From contig NZ_JAFEMW010000001.1 in assembly GCF_016892625.1 (NCBI RefSeq), forward strand, positions 1,178,001-1,242,000: a DNA stretch of 64,000 bases, written 5' to 3'. The stretch comes from Brevibacterium sp. RIT 803 (GTDB taxonomy: Bacteria; Actinomycetota; Actinomycetes; Actinomycetales; Brevibacteriaceae). Each line of letters opens with the position of its first letter. Positions within the stretch are counted from its first letter, which is position 1. Shown here piece after piece: positions 60,106-64,000 of this stretch. Under the pieces are notes generated by a model. That model was not told the DNA's origin, did no database searches, and saw nothing but the letters and a program-made list of their open reading frames with translations. The position numbers were made by a program, and so were the translations under genes.

Positions 60106-60699
60106 TCAGACAGAGATGACCCTGCCGGTGATGTTTCCTTCGACGGAGCGCACGAACGCCGCAGCGACCTGCTCGTCGGTCACCGGAACCATCCCTGCGA
60201 ATGCGTCGTGGAAGTGCGGAGAATTCGCCAGCACATTTGGGCTGACTGCATTGATACGGATGCCGCGCGGAAGCTCTGGGGCAGCGGAGATGACGAATGA
60301 TTCGACGGCGCCGTTGACCAATGCGGCCGCAGCTGCCGTCGGCACAGGCTCTCGGCTGAGCACACCGGTGGTCACCGTGATGGATCCGCCGTCGTTGAGA
60401 TAGTCGAGGCCCTGCGTGACGAATTCAACCTGGCCCAAAGTCTTCGACACAAAGGCACTCATGTAGTCCTCACGCGTGAGCTCGGTGACCGGCTTGAATG
60501 CCGCAGAGCCCACCGCCACGACGATGGCGTCGATTCGTCCGACCGCTTCGAGCAGCGCGGCAATCGATTCAGGATCCGAGGTGTCGACTCCAGGCTGAGT
60601 CGATCGGGACGCCGAAACGACGCTGTGCCCTCGCGCCTCCAACTCGGCTCGAGCAACCCCTCCGACGTGCCCCGCGGCTCCGACCAACAAGATCTTCAT
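60106..60699 (-). CDS. Short-form SDR-family oxidoreductase
   Basis: 197 residues from the ATG at 60699 with AGGAG upstream. Compact Rossmann protein: MKILLVGAAGHVGGVARAELEARGHSVVSASRSTQ, GRIDAIVVAVGSAAF, SITVTTGVLSREP and GIRINAVSPNVL. The usual YxxxK is not present (AAAAALVNGAVESF replaces it), so activity may differ from classical SDRs. It leads the operon with the GntR gene, and operator E lies upstream. Confidence 0.75.
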   Translation of the reverse strand: MKILLVGAAGHVGGVARAELEARGHSVVSASRSTQPGVDTSDPESIAALLEAVGRIDAIVVAVGSAAFKPVTELTREDYMSAFVSKTLGQVEFVTQGLDYLNDGGSITVTTGVLSREPVPTAAAAALVNGAVESFVISAAPELPRGIRINAVSPNVLANSPHFHDAFAGMVPVTDEQVAAAFVRSVEGNITGRVISV

Positions 60700-60738
60700 G
60701 ACACTGACTCCTCGTAGCTGCATTGAAATACCACTCAC

Positions 60739-60754
60739 GATTGACTGACAATCC
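60739..60754. promoter_or_regulatory. GntR-type operator E (SDR-GntR promoter)
   Basis: GATTGACTGACAATCC has GATTG and CAATC arms and shares GACAATC with operator C. 40 bp upstream of the SDR-GntR operon, implying autoregulation. Confidence 0.5.
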
Positions 60755-60830
60755 TGAGCCTAGGGGATGACGAGCAATCACACCAGGGATGGGGCGCCGC
60801 TGCTCCCTGACCCCGAGGTGCGAGCAGACG

Positions 60831-60872
60831 AAAAACCCCCGCCTGAGCAGTGTCTCACTGGTCAGACGGGGG
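60831..60872 (-). terminator. Terminator of the tRNA-Ser gene
   Basis: On the minus strand CCCCCG...CGGGGG closes a long stem (inner AGTG/CACT) followed by TTTTT. It begins 13 bases after the tRNA. Confidence 0.88.
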
Positions 60873-60884
60873 CAATTCACAACG

Positions 60885-60973
60885 CGGAGTCGGAGGGATT
60901 TGAACCCTCGGTCCCCAGTTCAAGGGACTTCACCTTAGCAGGGTGACGCTTTCGGCCGCTCAGCCACGACTCC
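60885..60973 (-). tRNA. tRNA-Ser (anticodon GCT)
   Basis: 89 nt on the minus strand: acceptor GGAGTCG/CGACTCC with discriminator G, D-arm starting TGGCTGAGCGG, anticodon loop CTGCTAA (GCT), a long class II variable arm and T-loop TTCAAAT. CCA is not encoded. Confidence 0.95.
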
Positions 60974-61355
60974 AAATACTGACTCGACACCTCTCCTTGA
61001 AGAGAGTGCCGAACCTGCAGTTTGCACTACGGGGAACAGCCTATGCGAAACCAGCGGCGAAGAGCAAAGCGTACCGACAAAGAGTGGCCTTGATCATAAT
61101 CCAGTTAGAGTCGGATCACCGGAAAACGGGGGATGGCGGCCAGGTTCCTCTGCTCACATACACGCGAATTCCAGCATTCATCAATCTACGGGCGTAAAAT
61201 CGATCTGAAGTGTTCAGCGGTTTGCTCTCTGACGGGTTTGGGAACGATGCTACGGAGGTGCCTCCTGCGCTGGCATCGATCATGATGCGCGCCGATAGTC
61301 GGCATCGCGAGCAACGCACACAGCACGAGACGTAAACCTACGAGGAGTTAAGAAC
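60974..61355. other. Region between tRNA-Ser and the LCP gene
   Basis: 382 bp without a convincing frame on either strand. A small GGAGG-TG-CCTCC hairpin lies near 61255. TAAAAT near 61195 could be a -10. Nothing else stands out. Confidence 0.5.
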
Positions 61356-63590
61356 TTGCCAGAGATTCCCCCTGACAAGCACGGGCCGAATGGGAACGAC
61401 CCCAATTCTCGCCCTGCTGGTCACCGTCTCCGTGCTTCTTCTCGTCCTCGGTTCCGCGGTGATGCAACGGCCAGTGAGGATGAAGCGACCTCGCTTCGTC
61501 CGTCATCGAACTCGCAGTCGAAGCCACAGCGGTCCTCCCCTCAGACGCAGAACTCAACCAGGCAGTCGCAGAACTCAGCCTGGTCGCAGAATTCGGCCGG
61601 ATCGCAGAATTCGGTCGATGCACGCCGTCAGTCCTCCGCATCACAGCAGCCGAGTTCCCTGAGCAAACAGTCGAAGGCACCGACGCCTCGTCCAGTAGCT
61701 CCACGCACTCGCCGCGAAGCACGGATGCTTCGTGCCGCGGGCGCCAGCGGGGCTTCCGCCGCAGGTGTGGCATCTGCCGCCGAGGCTCAGGAACGCAGTG
61801 CCAGCTCGCCGCAGCAGACTGCCTCCGCACCAGAACCAAGACCCGGCAACGCTGCCCGGTCCACCGATGCACGCAACCGCGGCCCCGCCTCGGCGAGGGC
61901 ATCAGCAGACAGAGTCGCTGAGGATGCAAGCGCAGCACCGCGACGCAGAGACCGCCGAACGGACGAAGCTGCACACCCCGCCGAGACCTCGTGCGCACGG
62001 CGCCATTCGTCGCGGGTCGGAGAAGCCTTCCCCAGCCTCGTCGGCTGGACCTCCCTGAGTACCCTGCTGCCAGGCATCGGACTGCTGCGCACTCGATTCC
62101 GGCCACTGGGCTTCATCCTGCTCGGCGGGTTCGTCCTCACCTTCCTCGTCGCTCTCGTCTATGTCCTCATCAAAGGACCGATCCGCGCGTTCGGCACCGT
62201 CGTCTCAAGTCCGACGATGCTGACCTTCCTCGCGATCATCCTCGCCATCATCGGCGTGATCTGGGTCCTCGCGATCGTGATCTCCCACTTCGGGCTGCGC
62301 AAAGGTCACCGCTATGCCCCGTGGCAGAACAAGATGGCCGGCGTGCTCGTCGTCTCGCTCGCACTCATCGTCGGCATCCCCCTCGGCGTCGGTTCGGTCT
62401 ACGCCCGAGTCCAGGGCGATACGGTCTCCAGCCTCTTCGGCGACAGCACAGGACATGCCAAGAGCGCCGAAGACCTCTGGGCCGACAAACCCTACATCAA
62501 CGTCTTCCTCATGGGCCGCGACAACGGCGATGACCGTGAGGGTACACGTCCCGACACCATGCTCGTCGCCTCGATCGACACGAAGACCGGCAATACCGCA
62601 CTGATCTCTGTACCTCGTAACCTCGCGTTCCCGATCTTCCCCGAAGGAAGCGAATTGGACGAGGCCTGGCCCGACGGATTCCGGCCCACGGGTCAGTCGT
62701 CGGTCGACCTCATCAACTCCGTCTGGCAGTGGGGCGAGCAGAACAAGGGCGACATCGGCAACCCCCATGGCCTGGAACCGGGAATGTTCACCACGATGCA
62801 GGCGGTGGAGGGCTCCCTGGGCCTCAACCTCGACTACTGGGCTTCGGTGGACATGGGCGGTTTCGAGGACGTCGTCGACGCCATCGGCGGCGTGAAGATC
62901 GACGTCGAACGCCCCATCCCGATGGGCGGCGGCAAGTCGATGTCCGGAGCCGCCAACGAGGTCTACGGCTGGGTCGATCCGGGTCCGCAGACGCTGAGGG
63001 GCAAGGACGCGCTCTGGTACGTGCGCTCACGTGAAGGCAGCGACAACTACGACCGCATGTGCCGTCAGCAGCGCATGATCAAGACCACCCTCGATCAGGT
63101 CGACCCTCGCGAACTCGCCACCGCGTACCCCAAACTCGCGAACTCGGCGACTAAGAACATCGCCACCTCGATTCCACAGAACGAGGTCCCGGCCTTCATC
63201 GAACTCGCGGTCTCGATGCAGAAGGGCGACGTCACGACGGTGCAGATCAACAACGACGTCACCCCCACCTACGACCCCGACTTCGATGTCCTCCACAAGT
63301 GGATCCTCGACGAGGTCAAGGGCGCGTCCACGGGTGAGGAGACGCCTAAACCGACGAATACTGCAGCTCCGGAAGAGAAGAAGGACACCGCCGAGGAGGA
63401 GCCGACGGAAGAGGCTCCCGCCGAGGGGGCAGCAGCCGAGGAAGCGCCCGCCGGAGAAGAGGGCGGTGAGCCCACCGAGACCACGAAGCCGGGCGAGCCC
63501 AATGCCGAAGGCAAGTGCTACCCGAAGGGCTTCAAGCCCGGCGACGACTTCCCCGGCTACCCAGGTCCGGGAGCCGGAGATGAAGGGTGA
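61356..63590 (+). CDS. LytR-CpsA-Psr (LCP) family cell-wall glycopolymer transferase
   Basis: 744 residues from a TTG with AGGAGT nine bases upstream. The first 230 residues are disordered and Ser/Gln/Asn/Arg-rich, including repeated SQNS units near 65-90. Three helices follow (FILLGGFVLTFLVALVYVLI, LTFLAIILAIIGVIWVLAIVI, GVLVVSLALIVGIPLGVGSV). The LCP domain (about 375-600) has MGRDNGDDREGTRPDTMLVASID, LISVPRNLAFP, YWASVDMGGFEDVVDAIGGVKIDVERPI and WYVRSREGSDNYDRMCRQQRMI with the Arg/Asp residues that bind polyprenyl pyrophosphate. A Glu/Pro-rich tail ends the protein. It should attach glycopolymers to peptidoglycan outside the membrane. Confidence 0.9.
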   Translation: MPEIPPDKHGPNGNDPNSRPAGHRLRASSRPRFRGDATASEDEATSLRPSSNSQSKPQRSSPQTQNSTRQSQNSAWSQNSAGSQNSVDARRQSSASQQPSSLSKQSKAPTPRPVAPRTRREARMLRAAGASGASAAGVASAAEAQERSASSPQQTASAPEPRPGNAARSTDARNRGPASARASADRVAEDASAAPRRRDRRTDEAAHPAETSCARRHSSRVGEAFPSLVGWTSLSTLLPGIGLLRTRFRPLGFILLGGFVLTFLVALVYVLIKGPIRAFGTVVSSPTMLTFLAIILAIIGVIWVLAIVISHFGLRKGHRYAPWQNKMAGVLVVSLALIVGIPLGVGSVYARVQGDTVSSLFGDSTGHAKSAEDLWADKPYINVFLMGRDNGDDREGTRPDTMLVASIDTKTGNTALISVPRNLAFPIFPEGSELDEAWPDGFRPTGQSSVDLINSVWQWGEQNKGDIGNPHGLEPGMFTTMQAVEGSLGLNLDYWASVDMGGFEDVVDAIGGVKIDVERPIPMGGGKSMSGAANEVYGWVDPGPQTLRGKDALWYVRSREGSDNYDRMCRQQRMIKTTLDQVDPRELATAYPKLANSATKNIATSIPQNEVPAFIELAVSMQKGDVTTVQINNDVTPTYDPDFDVLHKWILDEVKGASTGEETPKPTNTAAPEEKKDTAEEEPTEEAPAEGAAAEEAPAGEEGGEPTETTKPGEPNAEGKCYPKGFKPGDDFPGYPGPGAGDEG

Positions 63591-64000
63591 CGACTTCCTC
63601 GCCACAGTCGGGAGCCGGAAGCCCATCTGAGGTGCACTCACCCGCTGCTGACGTTCCAGGGGCACAGGCCCATTCGGTGGCGATCATCGGCGCCGGGCCT
63701 CGCGGGATCTCGGTCCTCGAGAGACTCGTCGCCCTCGCCGCCGAACGGTTCTCGGGCGCAGGCACCCCGCCCACGGTCGTCATCCACCTCATCGATCCCT
63801 ATCCTCCAGGCGCGGGAATCGTCTGGCGAACGGATCAGCCCGAGACCCTCCTGATGAACACGACGATCGCCGAACAGACGATCTTCCCCGACTCCAGCTG
63901 TTCGTTCGTCTCCCCCGATGGTGCGACCGACCGGTTCGGCCCGAACATGGCGCAGTGGTATCGAGATGAGGGCGGAACGGACCCCGTCGATGCCACGTTC
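63587..64000 (+). CDS. FAD/NAD(P)-binding protein, 5' part only
   Basis: The frame starts at a GTG overlapping the LCP stop (GTGA) and runs off the window after 138 codons. After a 30-residue lead comes SVAIIGAGPRGISVLERLVAL, a dinucleotide-binding fold, then VVIHLIDPYPPGAGIVWRTDQPETLLMNTTIAEQTIFPD, typical of the FAD-NAD(P)-binding protein family seen in actinobacteria (ornithine/lysine N-hydroxylase-like fold). Function unknown. Overlap with the LCP gene suggests co-translation. Confidence 0.75.
   Translation, partial: MTTSSPQSGAGSPSEVHSPAADVPGAQAHSVAIIGAGPRGISVLERLVALAAERFSGAGTPPTVVIHLIDPYPPGAGIVWRTDQPETLLMNTTIAEQTIFPDSSCSFVSPDGATDRFGPNMAQWYRDEGGTDPVDATF

Noticed and set aside
60885..60973. 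tRNA-Ser region considered as an integration site of a mobile element
   Set aside because: No integrase, direct repeat of the tRNA end or foreign-looking genes on either side.

Overview
The window is high-GC DNA with short intergenic gaps and many 4-bp start/stop overlaps (ATGA, GTGA). Several features point to an actinobacterium: an IdeR/DtxR-type iron box, CRP/GlxR-like sites, an apparently leaderless argG, GTP-type PEP carboxykinase, an LCP-family protein and a qsu-type quinate/shikimate cluster like that of Corynebacterium. Gene content fits a Brevibacterium-like member of the Micrococcales; this is inferred from protein resemblance only. No phage, IS element, CRISPR array or rRNA was seen. 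Two tRNA genes (Arg-ACG and Ser-GCT) are present.

Layout. 1-3.2 kb: peptidoglycan-sugar salvage operon (sodium:solute symporter, anmK, DasR/NagR-like GntR regulator) with a dre-like operator. 3.3-5.2 kb: a pterin dehydratase/VOC fusion and an aldo/keto reductase. 5.3-16.7 kb: the most unusual block, with six overlapping minus-strand genes (three glycosyltransferases, an MsbA-type ABC exporter and two APH-fold kinase-like proteins). Directly upstream lie a response regulator, a histidine kinase and a membrane protein with an aspartate-only-like tail. A divergent DedA protein shares that promoter region. A 17-bp motif occurs upstream of both the regulator operon and the glycosyltransferase operon. 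16.8-22.3 kb: quinate/shikimate catabolism (qsuD, qsuC, IclR regulator, divergent qsuA, qsuB). 22.3-30.4 kb: mixed genes (XRE-like protein, gap, MarR/SDR pair with doubled operators, GlxA-type regulator, AhpD-like protein, class C beta-lactamase-fold hydrolase, chrA). 30.4-39 kb: NarL/HK pair, MMPL transporter, pncA, GrpB, siderophore-interacting protein, DoxX and CPBP proteins.

39.2-49.5 kb: argG, AlkD-like protein, alpha/beta hydrolase, tRNA-Arg, pckG with a duplicated 3' end and unusual tandem repeats downstream, PiT phosphate transporter, class III aminotransferase. 49.7-51.3 kb: PucR regulator with a His-rich insertion. 51.6-60.7 kb: a hydroxyproline-type catabolic locus: polar amino-acid ABC importer, proline-racemase-family epimerase with a Ser/Cys pair, DapA-family lyase, DadA-type dehydrogenase, three SDRs and a FadR-type GntR regulator. 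Five TTGT-N3-ACAA-like sites tie its promoters together. 60.8-64 kb: tRNA-Ser, an LCP cell-wall glycopolymer ligase with a long disordered N-terminus, and the start of an FAD/NAD(P)-binding protein.

A 32-bp-period intergenic repeat family occurs after argG and after the DadA/GntR pair, in opposite orientations about 18 kb apart.
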